A model generated the notes under the pieces. The model was not told the origin of the DNA and searched no databases. It saw only the letters and a list, made by a program, of their open reading frames with translations. From Kudoa neothunni (lineage: Eukaryota > Cnidaria), in the NCBI GenBank assembly GCA_964304625.1, contig OZ199838.1, positions 2,418,001 through 2,482,000 on the forward strand: 64,000 bases of DNA, written 5' to 3'. Both the position numbers and the translations under genes were made by a program. The first letter of the stretch is position 1. The number at the start of each line of letters is the position of its first letter. Shown here in pieces: positions 46,821 to 58,753 of the stretch.

Positions 46821-48962
46821 ATGCTATCCAGTCATAACCCCCCGTTCACAATATTGTTAAATAATTCTTGTGTAAGTGATCTACCTAAAAATTTTCAAAT
46901 GGAGCTATCTAACCACACTCAAGATACAGTATTATTCTTTGTTCAGTTTAACTATTATATGATTTATTTTAACCAAAGATAACGACCAAAAAAAAGTCTT
47001 CCATCAGAAAATCATTTAGGAGTTTTATTGAGAAATCATTTCGATCAAAATTGTCATTGTCGCTCAACAAAGCCAACTCTATCTCTAGAAAAAATATTGT
47101 TGGGGTTGGATCTCTCGTCTCTTACGATCAAAAACAGGACTCGTCGCAAATGGCAATGACCGGTAGGATTAGCGGTGCTATTTCCACCACAAGCAACACA
47201 ATCGATTATTCGTCCGATTGCATGTCTACTGATCGAAGATCTATATACACTAATTGGAAATTTGTAACAGCTATAAAAACAATGGATGGTGTATCGATGA
47301 GATGTCTGAATTTTGTGGAAGGACAAAATTTTTTTCTACTAGAAGAAGAAGACCACGATTGGTTGGTAGTGAAAGATACCCAGTCCAATCAGGTTGGTCG
47401 CGTACCCACACAATACTTTGTGCCCTCTTACAAATATCATCAATATTCAATGTTTGCAATGGTTGTTTGGGTGTGCCTCATTGAGTGTGATTTAGATGGT
47501 ATCATCCCAACATGACTAGGAACGATACCGAAAATTTGATGAAAAATGAAACTACCCCTGGCATTTTTTTGGTGAGAAATGGTGAGAGTTGCAGGGATCA
47601 ATTATCTCTTTCGGTGTTGAATCGCTTTCACGATGTGAAGCACTACAAAATAAGGGTGGTGAATGAGCACACCAATAATCAAGGCTTCTACATTCATCAA
47701 TCGAAACTTTTCCTTAATTTGGTCCAACTCATCAATCATTATTCTACAGTAGTTTAAATTATTTGCTAAATTACTGATGGTAATATAATATTAAATTTTA
47801 AATAGTACAGCGATGGAATATGTTGTCGATTGTCGCCGCTTCTCACCCAATCCTTCATCGATGCCAGACATGTAAACATCTCCAGCAGACAACAACCAAA
47901 ACCTCACAAAGATTATATCGACCCTGTCGAGAACATCAAATATCAACGTTTCAACCCTGAAACCTTCAAATGTGATGACGTAGTGCTTAAGAACAAGATT
48001 GGGGCAGGTAATTTTGGCGATGTGTGGATGGGAGTAGTTCCAACGCAACAACGACTATTCGCTGTCAAAATTCTCAGCAATACCACCACCAAATCAGTGA
48101 AACAATTCAAAAATGAAATTAATATATTGTCTACTTTGGATCACCCCAAAATTATCAAATATTACACTTCCGTGGTTGATAAAGATAAGGCTCGATATTG
48201 GATTGTTACCAATTTGATGAGGGGTGGCAATCTAGTGGATTTTCTTCGAAATCAAACCAATCGAGCTCATATTAGATTTCCCGAATTGATGAACATAGTT
48301 TCTCAAGTTTGTTCAGGAATGCTCTACCTTGAGGTGAAACAATAACTCCAACAATTTCCAATAAACTATATTTTTCCACTCTCTAGGACAATTCAATAAT
48401 CCATCGGGATTTAGCTGCCAGGAATATTTTGGTGGGAGAAAGTTGGGAAACTATTCGTATTTCTGACTTTGGTATGGCGTGTACAGTTGAATCGGTTATG
48501 GATATGCAACGCAAAGCACTTGATCATCGAATGATCTCATCACATCCTACTGCTGAGTCAGTGGAGAGTAGTAGCGACGTCAACGACTCAAAACACAATT
48601 CCACCCCTGCTGATGATCACTCGCTGTTTGCGCTGAAATGGATGGCACCCGAAGCTGCTCTCCACAGACAGTTTTCTTTGAAATCCGATGTTTGGTCATT
48701 TGGTATTCTGCTTTATGAGATTATCACCTATGGACAACATCCCTACGTCAGCATGACCAACAAAGAAACTGTCGAACGCATAGCAAACGGCTATCGACTA
48801 CCTCAACCTGCCTACTGTCCAAATAGCATCTACAATGTGATGTTGAGTTGTTGGTCTCAAAATCCGCTTATACGCCCTAATTTTGAGTGCCTTTTGAATT
48901 ATTTCAACAAGGTTACACTGGTTTTAAAATATCATTATTTGAATAAGTAGTTTGAGCGGTGA
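46821..48962 (+). CDS. Src-like SH3-SH2-tyrosine kinase, about 613 aa
   Basis: Cytoplasmic non-receptor tyrosine kinase. Exons: 46821-46871, 46979-47451, 47496-47748, 47806-48333, 48387-48911 and 48951-48962. SH3 at about residues 109-165 (G-Q-N-F-F-L-L ... D-W-L-V-V). SH2 at about 175-258, from W-Y-H-P-N-M, with the phosphotyrosine-binding G-I-F-L-V-R-N. Kinase from about 324: G-A-G-N-F-G-D-V-W loop, F-A-V-K-I-L lysine, H-R-D-L-A-A-R-N, DFG, M-A-P-E and S-D-V-W-S-F-G. The S-D-G-I-C-C-R-L linker is Src-like. Oddities: no N-terminal Met-Gly myristoylation signal, about 62 residues from DFG to APE (near 30 in Src) with no tyrosine, and no C-terminal regulatory tyrosine. The first exon is tentative. 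The last intron may be retained (stop at 48950). Confidence 0.88.
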
Positions 48963-49053
48963 TTGTATAGAATGTGATGTTTTCGATTTGATAAATAACG
49001 TTTTTGTTTCTACTGTTTGCGCATGTAACACTGGAATTAACAAATCGTGATAA

Positions 49054-52000
49054 ATGAACACACTATTAGGTGTGGCTGTGCTTATTTCTGGCAGTACACA
49101 ATACGGGAGAAGAATAGTGTTTCGCTACCCCTACGATATGTTTGAGGACACGCTGAGGAACCAAAACGCTCATTTCGCCAGCAAATACGGCCAACAATTT
49201 TTTGAATCCTTTCGCATTAGGGTCGATGATAAAACTGGGTGAATTATCTATTTAACCTCCAACAATAATTGGATCTTAGAAGCGGTGCGACTAACCCACA
49301 ATCTCCGCTAGAATCGTTAGACAATAGAACACTTGCGCGTGTGTTAGAACCACTAACCACCCATACCAAAACACCTTTCGAACTCCATTTGGACGATATA
49401 GTTTTTGTAGGTTATCCATTGAAAATTCAAAAAGATAATGAATCATTGATAACATCAAAAAAGTACGACGAATCGATGATCTTAATTACTCGATATGTAC
49501 CTTGTTTAGTTCTTTAATAACATTTGAAAAAAATAAAATTTAATAACATCAAGAAATTTTCTGATTTTAAAGTTAGCATTTAAATTTATTACAATCATAA
49601 TTCGTCATTATTTCATGTCGGAATTGTCGAATATGAATTAAGAATAATTACATTTATGAGGAAATAGATAATTTTTAAGATAAATATATTATCATTTAAT
49701 TTCAGTATGATTTATATATTCGCGCATGCATAATATTTTTCCGAATTAAAAAAATAATAAAAACGAATGCTTCTATTGGCACCTAATTAGTGGTCAGTTA
49801 TCATTAGTTTTCATATTTATTTTTTTCTAGTGTTCCACTTCTCTCATAAGGGTCAGAAATAATTAAATTTTTATAGTTTTGTGATTAAGAGTTGTTAGGA
49901 TTAAAATTTAACATGCAAACAGCCTCTGCCATAATGTATCTAGAAAATGTTCAAGTCCCGGTTTCTGCAGTATTTTAAGCAATAATGATGCTGTTCGAAC
50001 TTCAATTATACTTATATGGAAATTTTTGAAGTATAGGTATTTTTTAATTTTTGGACTCTAACGATCTCTTGTGCACAAATTGTTTAGTATACAGATGGTA
50101 AAACATTTTTATAGCTATTAATATTTATGTTAAAAATAGCATTAAATTATATATTTCGATTTATTATTGTAAAAAATATATAGCCTTAAGAAATCAAGAG
50201 ATGTTTGTTGGGTCGTGTTCGGCCCAACAAACCCTAATGAGCTAAGGTTTTTTTTGTCAATTTTAGTATTCTAAAAATAGAATTATATTGTTTATAAATA
50301 TCCAATTCTTAAACCTTTATTTATATTTTATAGATTTATGTTTCAAGATTATATAAGTGTGTAATTTTTATATCCATTATCAAAGAAAATGGTGGTTTTA
50401 AGGTCATTAATTTGTATGATGGCAACAAACTTTGTTACACCATATATTTCTTATATTTTAATATATTTATAATAAAAGTCCTTTGTTATGCAAAAAATAT
50501 AAAAAATTGGGATTTATAAATTTTGAGATGTATAACTCATTGATATATTTATGAAAAATTGACCATTGAGAAAAAGAATGTAAGATTCATGTGATTAGTA
50601 CAAACAGAATCTAAAACAAAAATTAAATGAATATTAATTCTGTAATAATTTAATAGATCAATTAAATTTCTGAATAAAATCATAAATAATTCTTTAATTT
50701 TAAACTCAAGAATCTCAATATTATAAAAAGTATTTTTTGATTTTAATTGTTCATAAATAATTTTAAAACAATAATATCGAAGTGTTAACCTAATAGAAAT
50801 TATAACATTAGAAATCTATCGCTATATTTACTGTTTTTTAATTACAAGATTTTATTCATCAATAAACCGAATTATTATTTATTATTATTTCCACGTTTAA
50901 ATTATTATTACTTCTACATCCTAAAGTTTGTTTTGATCATTATATCCCCATCTCATTATCCATTTGAATGTAATTTTCTGTGATTGAGACATTAAGGAGA
51001 TTAAAAAATAGTTAAAATACATGTGCTATTAGGAATTTCAGATTTTCGAAAGAACACTTCCTACCAAATTTATTTATTATATAATAAAGCTAAAATGATT
51101 TTAATTTAAAAATTGGCGGGAAATGTTTAATTGGTTTGAAGTGCGTGTAATAATTATGTTAATATTTATTTTACAGTTTAGATGAGCATAGTTCCGGGAA
51201 TGTAGAAATAAAAAAGCATTCAAAATCTACCTTCGGTATGAACGTAGTGTTTATTATGCACCACTATCCGCTGAATACAACAATCAAACAATTTTTTACT
51301 GATCTTTCAAAGAATTTTATACTATCAATGCAACGAGAAGAATGCAAGTGTTTTTGATAAATTAGTTTGATCGAATAAATATGACGGTTGATCCAGGTGC
51401 AATTACATTTCAATGGAAACACGATTATTGTGCCAAATATTTGACAATTTCGAAGACCAACTCATCGAACTATGTGCCTACAACAGCCATTTTCTTGGGG
51501 ACGAAGCCCTCACACTTCTCGTCAACGATATCAAACACTTAATCAAAAGATCCAACAATATGCTTTTGGCTAAATGCGAGTTGGCTCTCAACGTCAAATC
51601 CATATATGAGCAATTTTATAACAAAGTTCCTAGGGTTGTTTTTAAGGAAAAGTAATTCGTAGTTCTGTAGAACAAAAATCAAATTCAAATATGTGTTAAT
51701 GGTGATGTTATGCTGAACCTATCAAAAGCAACCACTTCTCTTTTAATACCTAACAACGGTAATCCATAACTATTGATACGCCCCATTGTTTTTTTATAAT
51801 TTTTAGAGGATAGAATCACAATTGAGCCCTACGAAACACTGATATTCTTTGGAAGTGGCAATTATCATGAGGTGGTCAGAGAAGTAGTAAAGAGTCTTCC
51901 TTCGGAATGTAATCCATTACTTGTTGAATTTGTGAATCGATGCTCACCCTTTCAATCGTTATTTAACCTTGTATGTTAATGTTCCATCGGCCGTTCTTTA

Positions 52001-53006
52001 ATTAACATTTGGAAAGATTGCTAACAACAGCACGCTTGGAGTTATTGGACTTACTATTGAGCAGGCTCTCAAGTTTAGTAAGCACTTAATTTGCCATGGT
52101 AAAGCTCGAGCGATTTTGCCCTTGAGTGATCATTCTGAGTTTGTTATAACTGATTTTGGTCGTCGTCTAATGACAGATTCAACATTGAGAAAGAATGTAG
52201 CTCACGACTTTTATTTGTTTTTTAGAAGTGAAGGTAGTCCTAGTGTGAGTTCATTTTATTCTCAGGGGTATTCGTCCTTTTGTTCGGACTGCAAAATTAT
52301 TGCTCAATTGGTTTCGCGGCTTTCCAAATCCAACAGCAACATACCACACTCTCAACAAATTTCTCCTGTACTTTCACAAGAAAATTTGACCAAGCGATGC
52401 AATGTGAATACCTGCTCTTGTAATAACGATTTTGCCATTATAGAAATATACATGATGTTTCTAATCAGCAAAATATCTTCCGCTAATGGGCCTTTCAAAT
52501 TGAGCTCCCTTATAAATATATACGAGGTGTTGAATAAAAGCCTTTGCGGATTAGATATCATTATATGGCTCTTAAAAACCGACCTAATTGCTCCTTTGCT
52601 GACGTATCCGATTATTAGTAGATTTATAACTCCCAAACCAGAATTTCCCTGCCAGGAATTTTCGCACTTATTAACTAGCATCATTAATCAGTACCCTTTG
52701 AAAGAACCCTCATTATCAATGATTTCCAAATCCACTACGAATGTAATCAAAACCGTTGACACAAGCTCTGAATGTATTCGTTGTGTGTTGAATTAAATAT
52801 CATTTTATTTAGCCACCGTCCAAACTCTAAGTGGAAATTACAGTTTCCAACCTATTGATTTTGGTTCGATAAAAATTTATATGGATGGTCATTATTGCGA
52901 AGATAAAATTCTATTACAGTTCAATATTCATCGTTCCCAATTGAAACTACTGTACCAAAAACATAACGAGATATTTATTATCAAACGACCTAGACCTATG
53001 TTTTAG
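49054..53006 (+). CDS. NPRL3: GATOR1 complex subunit NPRL3, about 671 aa
   Basis: Subunit of GATOR1 (with NPRL2 and DEPDC5), which restrains TORC1 at the lysosome when amino acids are scarce. Eight exons: 49054-49238, 49280-49503, 51182-51347, 51397-51625, 51671-51758, 51807-51970, 52017-52782 and 52813-53006. Family landmarks: G-R-R-I-V-F-R-Y-P-Y at the start, FELHLDDIVFVGYP, MNVVFIMHHY (the F-N-V-V-F segment), S-M-Q-R-E-E-C-K-C-N-Y, and near the end K-I-Y-M-D-G-H-Y-C-E with R-S-Q-L. Intron 2 is 1,678 nt while the others are 30-50. It starts 91 nt after the kinase stop on the same strand. A polyadenylation-like AATAAA follows. Confidence 0.85.
49504..51181 (+). other. Unusually long NPRL3 intron 2
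   Basis: 1,678 nt of AT-rich, gene-free sequence between two phase-compatible splice sites (T|GTTTAG and TTTAG|AT). I found no coding exon, transposon end or repeat in it. The exact donor is one of three nearby GTs. Confidence 0.55.
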
Positions 53007-54204
53007 ATGAATAGTTTTTATTTGTTTTATGAATAAATCAATTATATTCTCAAGTATAGTTTAATTACATTTGTTGACTTAAAACAATTCACAAAAATCA
53101 ACTCAATTTTAAATATAACCACAATAATAACAGCTGATGAAATGTGCAATTATATTTTATAAGTAGGGATTGTAGTTTTAGATTAAAATCGATTTTAGTC
53201 GTCGAATTTTTTAAAAAGTTTCGACGTATATTTTCATTTTCTGGGGAAATTTGACATCTTCCAAAAAACTTGAAATGGGTAGTAACCCGAGAGATACTGA
53301 CAATTTTCTTGTTGAATAGATCAACAGAGAGAAGGCGGAAAATGAATTTGCTTATAAATATTGCAACATGAAATTATCTCTACAACAACGTAAAATTTGC
53401 AAGAAAATAAAATCAAAGAAACATCGTTTAAAAGTGTTTCAAGGCATTTCTCTGCCAGTTATTTTTGTAGAGATAGGAAAATGTGCAAAATTGAGAAAAA
53501 TTAGATTTCTGTTATTGTTCTAGACGTTCTTCCATTGTAGCTATTAGAAAAGAACAGTTTTTTGTGAGGAGCTTGTTTCGAATTTTTCTAATTTGGAATG
53601 TTTAAACATGAACTCATTCGTACTGCTGAATCAACATAAATAATCGTCGAAAACTACGCTCTCTACTTATAAGGCACGAATGACCACTACTAGATTTCTT
53701 TTTTTAAAAATCCACCCTATTTTAATTATTTTTTCCTCCGAATATCTACATTCGTATAAATTATTTTTTATTAATTATATTTGACGAAAAATGGTTCGAT
53801 TAACAACCGTCCACGTAGCCGAAAAATTTACACCCTCTAATTAAAAATTAAAAATGGGCTAATAATTTCCCCCATTTTTGTATTTGATAAAATTGTCTCA
53901 AATAAAATTCGGCATCGAATGACCAAATATGAGTAAAATTCACATTCGATTGTTCACCGAAGTTTCAACGATCACATCCGACATTCTTTTTTTTACAGAC
54001 TCTTATATTATTTGTACTGATACAATCAATGAGTATTTTAAAAAAATTAAATCAAAACAAAAATCAATAATATTTTATCTTTGTGTGATTAAATACAGAC
54101 AAATACAAATCAAATTCATAAATACGTTTAACCTCGTTTCTTTTCGTAACACGAGTAACATTCGCGCAGTCTCTGTCCAGTTACCAGCTGTTTCGTAGTA
54201 CAAA
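53007..54204. other. Intergenic region with one coding-like frame
   Basis: Spacer between NPRL3 and RPL38. A plus-strand frame from ATG 53275 to 53523 is lysine-rich and coding-like (K-I-K-S-K-K-H-R) but holds one TAG at 53317. No splice resolves it. The RPL38 promoter should be in the last few hundred bases. A pyrimidine-rich start site could not be pinpointed. Confidence 0.4.
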
Positions 54205-54480
54205 ATGGTATACGACCTTACAGGATGTTTTCTCATCTAATAATTCATTGTATTATAGCCTAAAGAAGTTACGGAGATTAAAGAATTCCTCAGAAAAGCT
54301 AGAAATGTCAACGCTAAACAAATCACTATCAAACCGAATAAGAGAGAAGATGCGTTTAAATTTAAGGTCAGACTGGGACGCTACATGTACACTTTCACTG
54401 TGAAAGATAAATTCAAGGCCGCACGTTTGAAGCAATCGTTGCCCCCTGGTTTACAAGTCAAAGAGGTTGGCAAAAAATAA
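54205..54480 (+). CDS. RPL38: Large ribosomal subunit protein eL38, 74 aa
   Basis: Structural protein of the cytosolic 60S ribosome. The first coding exon consists only of the start codon (54205-54207), followed by a 51-nt intron. Exon 2 (54259-54480) begins PKEVTEIKEFL and continues through F-K-V-R-L-G-R-Y-M-Y-T to K-Q-S-L-P-P-G-L-Q-V-K-E. It aligns end to end with animal RPL38 (70 aa). The gene converges on RBM28, with 100 bp between the stops that include a (TA)n tract. Confidence 0.95.
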
Positions 54481-54529
54481 ACATGCAAAATCCATAGAAA
54501 CAATTTAGATACATATCTATTTATAGAAA

Positions 54530-54556
54530 ATATATATATATATATATATATATATA
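54530..54556. repeat. (TA)n microsatellite
   Basis: Pure TA dinucleotide tract between the convergent stops of RPL38 and RBM28. Confidence 0.95.
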
Positions 54557-54580
54557 GATGTGTTTGTGTGTTTTGAGGAA

Positions 54581-56571
54581 TTAGTCTTTTATTTTGATAT
54601 CGCGTTCAAATGGATTTTTTCGTTTACGTTTCAAATTGGGTTTTGATTTGTCGTGGTTAGCGTGGAAAAAGCGTTCACCATTGTTTTTGTTGGATTGAGC
54701 ACGTCGCGCTCTTTGTTTAGCTTTTATTTGTTTGTTTAACGCTTGAATGTTTTCCACGGAGAAATCAACCATGAGTTTAGTTTTGGTGGGTTTGGCTGGG
54801 GTGGTTGGATCAACGGAGGTAGTTGGGGGAAACAATTCGCTAGTTAGCCTATTGGCGGATGCCTTAAGAGCTTTTAACGCACATTCATGCGTGTTAAATT
54901 CCACAAAGCCATATCCTTTACTTTTTCCCTTTTTATCCTTGGCGTTGTTAGGATTGAAGCGTGCCAATCTAACCTGTTTAAGTCGGCAGCTTTTGCCGCC
55001 AAGTATTTGGTAGACTCTACTAAGTGTGGTTTCATCCACGTAGTTGGGAATATTTCTAATGCAGATGCGTGTTCTAGAAACGAAAAAGTTTGTGTTTTTC
55101 AATTTAGATTGTTTGGCCTTCATTGCATCGGCATGCATTTTTTTCTCGTTATCAGATAAAGTCACACCGTGATACACTGCATCTTCAGCCTGATTATTGA
55201 TTTGGTTGTTGTAAGCTAAACCAAGATTTGACAACGTGAGATTTCTTTTATCGTTAGATAGTTGTTGTTTTTTTCGTTCATTCACTTTATCACTTAGATT
55301 CTCGGGAGTTAGAGCAGGCAAAAATTCCAGCACATTACCATCCAACGTGATATCTTTACAAAGTATTAGAAACAATAAAAATACATCGCAACAAATCACC
55401 CTCTTCAACGTATTCTCCGTTTTCGTTATTTTTCCAAGTGACACATTTGTTGAAGTGGTCAATTGAACTAAATCGCACAAAAGCCGTCCCTTTAGGTTGA
55501 TTGAGTTGTTTATCGATAACAAAACGGCAATCTTCTGTGGTGCCAAACTTGTTGGTCATAAACCGCTTAAAATCTGACATTTGTGTGACCCAAGAAATAT
55601 TTTTAACAAAAACAGTTCTCGACATTAGTTCACTTTTGTCTTCCACCGATTGAATTTGAATTGGTTTTTCTTCAACTGTGGGATTAGTTGAAATTTCCCA
55701 CTTTAATAGATTGTCCGAATTTTCATCGAGCTCAGACTCATCTTCATTACTATTATCGTTGTCATCATTTGTTGAAGTTTCTGGCTCATTTTGTTGTTGC
55801 TTATCGTAAACATCTTTATCAATAGCCAAATCTACAATGATTGGTCGATTGTTTGCCATCCTTTTTTCGTTAAACATTTTGATCGATCTTGCGGCGTCAT
55901 TCGCTCGACAAAACTGCACAAAACAACAACCCTTTCTTATGAGGTTCCCCGAGTTGTCGATGCGAGTGAGGAATTTTATTGACACAATCGGACCACACAC
56001 TTTGAACCATTTGAAAATCTGAACCTCACTCACTGAGAAGGGCACATTTCGGACAATAACTTTAGATCGTGACAGCCTATTTTTAGGGGGTATCCTCTGA
56101 TTGTAATTCGAAGCTTTGGCTACTGACCACAAACGTTGCGTGGAAACCTCTTCCAAATCCGAACGAATAATATCATAAGATTTGTCACAGCTGTCCGGGG
56201 AAGAAAACAACAATAATGCAGTAGGTCGATTGTGAGTTCTTAAAACGCATTTCCATCCAGTACCTAATTTTAGGTTTTCTAGGTAGGAGGTTATTTTTGA
56301 TTTTTTAGTTTCCGCTTTAAAGCCGTAAATAAAAAGAGTTTTTTGGAGATTAGCTTTGGCTACCGCATTCACAAGGCCATCCTCTTTCTTTAAATACTCC
56401 ATCAATGGATACACAACAACTAAAACCACAATTAAAATTTCAATATTGTTAATATTGTTAATAATGTTGTTGGGGTCTACATTTTTTGCGAAACGATTTG
56501 TCATGCCCATCTGTCTCCATTGCCACATTCAGATCTATCTCGTCATTTTCACTACGCTCAATATGGTCCAT
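54581..56571 (-). CDS. RBM28: RNA-binding protein 28 (Nop4-like), 627 aa
   Basis: Nucleolar multi-RRM protein of the RBM28/Nop4 family, needed for large-subunit ribosome assembly. Three exons (56571-56481, 56419-55400, 55353-54581), with introns of 61 and 46 nt. The start is ATG 56571 (MDHIERSENDEID), chosen because reading through the first intron gives an unlikely hydrophobic run. Domains: a degenerate first RRM (about 55-130), RRM with K-V-I-V-R-N-V-P-F and G-C-C-F-V-Q-F (about 150-235), an acidic linker (about 250-285), RRM with T-V-F-V-K-N-I and G-T-A-F-V-R-F (about 310-385), and a last RRM beginning R-T-R-I-C-I-R-N-I-P with a G-Y-G-F-V-E-F motif, then a basic tail. The N-S-F-F-V-S-R-T-R type segment (here N-F-F-V-S-R-T-R) is characteristic of RBM28. 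Confidence 0.93.
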
Positions 56572-57188
56572 GGAGTGACTTTTGTTGACGACTGCGCGGG
56601 GTAGGTACTAACGTTGTCATTTATCGTTGTAATTCGGTACTACACAAATTTATAAATCTAACGGTACAATAAACTACTACTCTTCATATCAACAATACAT
56701 GTGTATCGAATAATTTTTTCTGTAAATTGTTCTTAAATATATATTTTTGTTGTGGCATGATGCGTAATCATGTCTGAATTATTGAGCTTGCACATTACAC
56801 CGCACATTTTAGTTTGTTTTTCCGTGGTACAATAGATAATTGTGAGATTGATTAACTCCAGTATTATTTGCTTACAGGCAACAAAATTGGAGCTCCAATA
56901 TTGTATAAACGTTTCTATGCACAAACTATCACTCGAATAACAAAATTCATTGTTGGGGATATCAAATCCGGGGATGTAAAGACGATTATTAATATCGTTT
57001 GATGATGAAATCGCTGAAATTAATGAAACTGGTTTCCATAACCATAATACCTGTATAATATTTGGTGACTAAGTAAATAAGGCTCTTTTGTATGACAGCG
57101 TGAAGGATATGATTGAGAAAACTTATTACATCGCGAGCAAAATTTTCGGTGCCCAAAAATAATGAAAAAGTTATTAGTTTACAAATTA

Positions 57189-57223
<35 letters not shown>

Positions 57224-58273
57224 ATAGAAATACATTGAATAGTTGAGCTGAAATGCAATAGAAATTGGAAATAAGAGAAAAATTCAGTTTATTTTACTAT
57301 TGGAACTATCAGAAGTGATAAATTCTGTTTTTATGATTCAAGATTTGCTGTAGAATAGTAACTAAATAATACATTAACGACTGCTTTGCTGCCTCGTTGG
57401 AGCATCACCTTTATTATATTATCGGGTCCTATTGGGGCGGACCGCGTGAGTTGTATAGGGATTCTCAATTGAACTCGGCATTTTTTCAATTAAACTTGGC
57501 ATGCTTCCTGTTGACCTCGATACTTTTTTGGTTCTAAGCCAAAGTTATTCTTTAATGTTAAAATCCATTTCAAGCTACTATATTGTTAATTGATGATCAA
57601 GAATAGTTATAATTTTTTTATATATTGATTTATCGTAATATTTAATGATAAAATTAGTTTAAATGTTGGTAACATTCATCCTGAAAATTATGATTTTTGC
57701 TGAATAATGATTTATAATCGTCCAATTATTTTAGAAATTGAATATTACCATCAGTCGTCTAGTGCCTAGATTATAATTAAATGTTGATATAAAAAATTGT
57801 TAACAAATTTCTGACTTTAGTGGAAAAAAGAAACAATAATCTCTTATACTTAATGTTTTTACAGATTATGATCTATAATAATTTCCTTGGAAAAACTCAA
57901 ACCTAGTAAACTTTGAGTTTTGTCAATATACACTATGTGTGGTTAACAGAATGAGACATTACTGTTTCTAATACCATTTTCTGGAATATCCAATAAACTT
58001 ATTCAATTTTCCTTACTTTTTTATGAATTTGCCTTTCATCTATCATCGTAATTTACTAATGAGATCGTTCGTTCCTAGATTTTATATAAATATGAAAATA
58101 GACCATTTAATGTTATACTCTCTCTATGAATAAATTTTAAATAAGAATATTCAACCGGAGTTTATTAAGGGCTATACATACAAACATTTGTTGGTGATCG
58201 GAATGAGTTTAATTATAATGTAATAATAGGTGTTTTCAGTTGGGGTCGGTTTTTAACAAAAAAATTATAAAAA
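56572..58273. other. Gene-free region
   Basis: No supported gene. An (AT)n tract lies at about 57192-57221, and a GC-richer patch at about 57380-57530 was not identified. The RBM28 promoter should be in the first few hundred bases. Confidence 0.42.
57192..57221. repeat. (AT)n microsatellite
   Basis: Pure AT dinucleotide tract, about 30 bp. Confidence 0.95.
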
Positions 58274-58753
58274 TCACGAGTCGAATTTTCGTCTGCGATT
58301 GCGATGTAATACAAATAATACCAATAAGAGCATACTAATTAAGCAAACAACAGATTTCATAATGAATTTTAAATTTTCTGGCTTGAGATAACTTCCAATT
58401 ATATATTTTGTGATTACTTCCAATTAAAGGTGTCATGATACTGATCGTATTTTTGGTAGAAACTCCTTAACTTTTCTAATTTCAATTGATTCTTCTTATC
58501 AGAATATATATTATGGTTATTAGAACCAATTTTTTCAATATTATGAATTTCAGAGGGGTTGGTTCTTAATCTTTCGTGGCACTTCCTATATTATGTATTT
58601 GTTGCATAATCCTATGTGTAAGAGTAATCATCAGACAAAAGAAAATTATTATTTCTTTTTTTTTCAAGATACTGAGGTTTTTATTTCCACTATTGCTAAT
58701 TTTTCCAATGATTTCCCATTCCGCGCAAGCGCAGATGAAATTTTGTCATACAT
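58274..58753 (-). CDS. Unrecognised tail-anchored membrane protein, 120 aa
   Basis: Three exons (58753-58673, 58581-58418, 58391-58274) join in frame, with introns of 91 and 26 nt. The product begins MYDKISSALARNGKSLEKL, has a polar, helical middle (KKNQLKLEKLRSFYQKYD) and ends in one hydrophobic segment (SVVCLISMLLLVLFVL, about 95-111) followed by the basic tail HRNRRRKFDS. A single C-terminal membrane helix with no signal peptide predicts a tail-anchored protein facing the cytosol. The size would suit a small organelle-tethering or SNARE-like protein, but I see no heptad-zero layer and cannot name it. Plus-strand frames over the same DNA are less protein-like and I treat them as antisense. 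Further 5' exons may exist (a coding-like piece lies near 58,900-58,980). Confidence 0.58.

Noticed and set aside
46585-46821. 78-codon hydrophobic ORF upstream of the kinase
   Set aside because: Does not join the kinase exons in frame and has no signal-peptide-like organisation.
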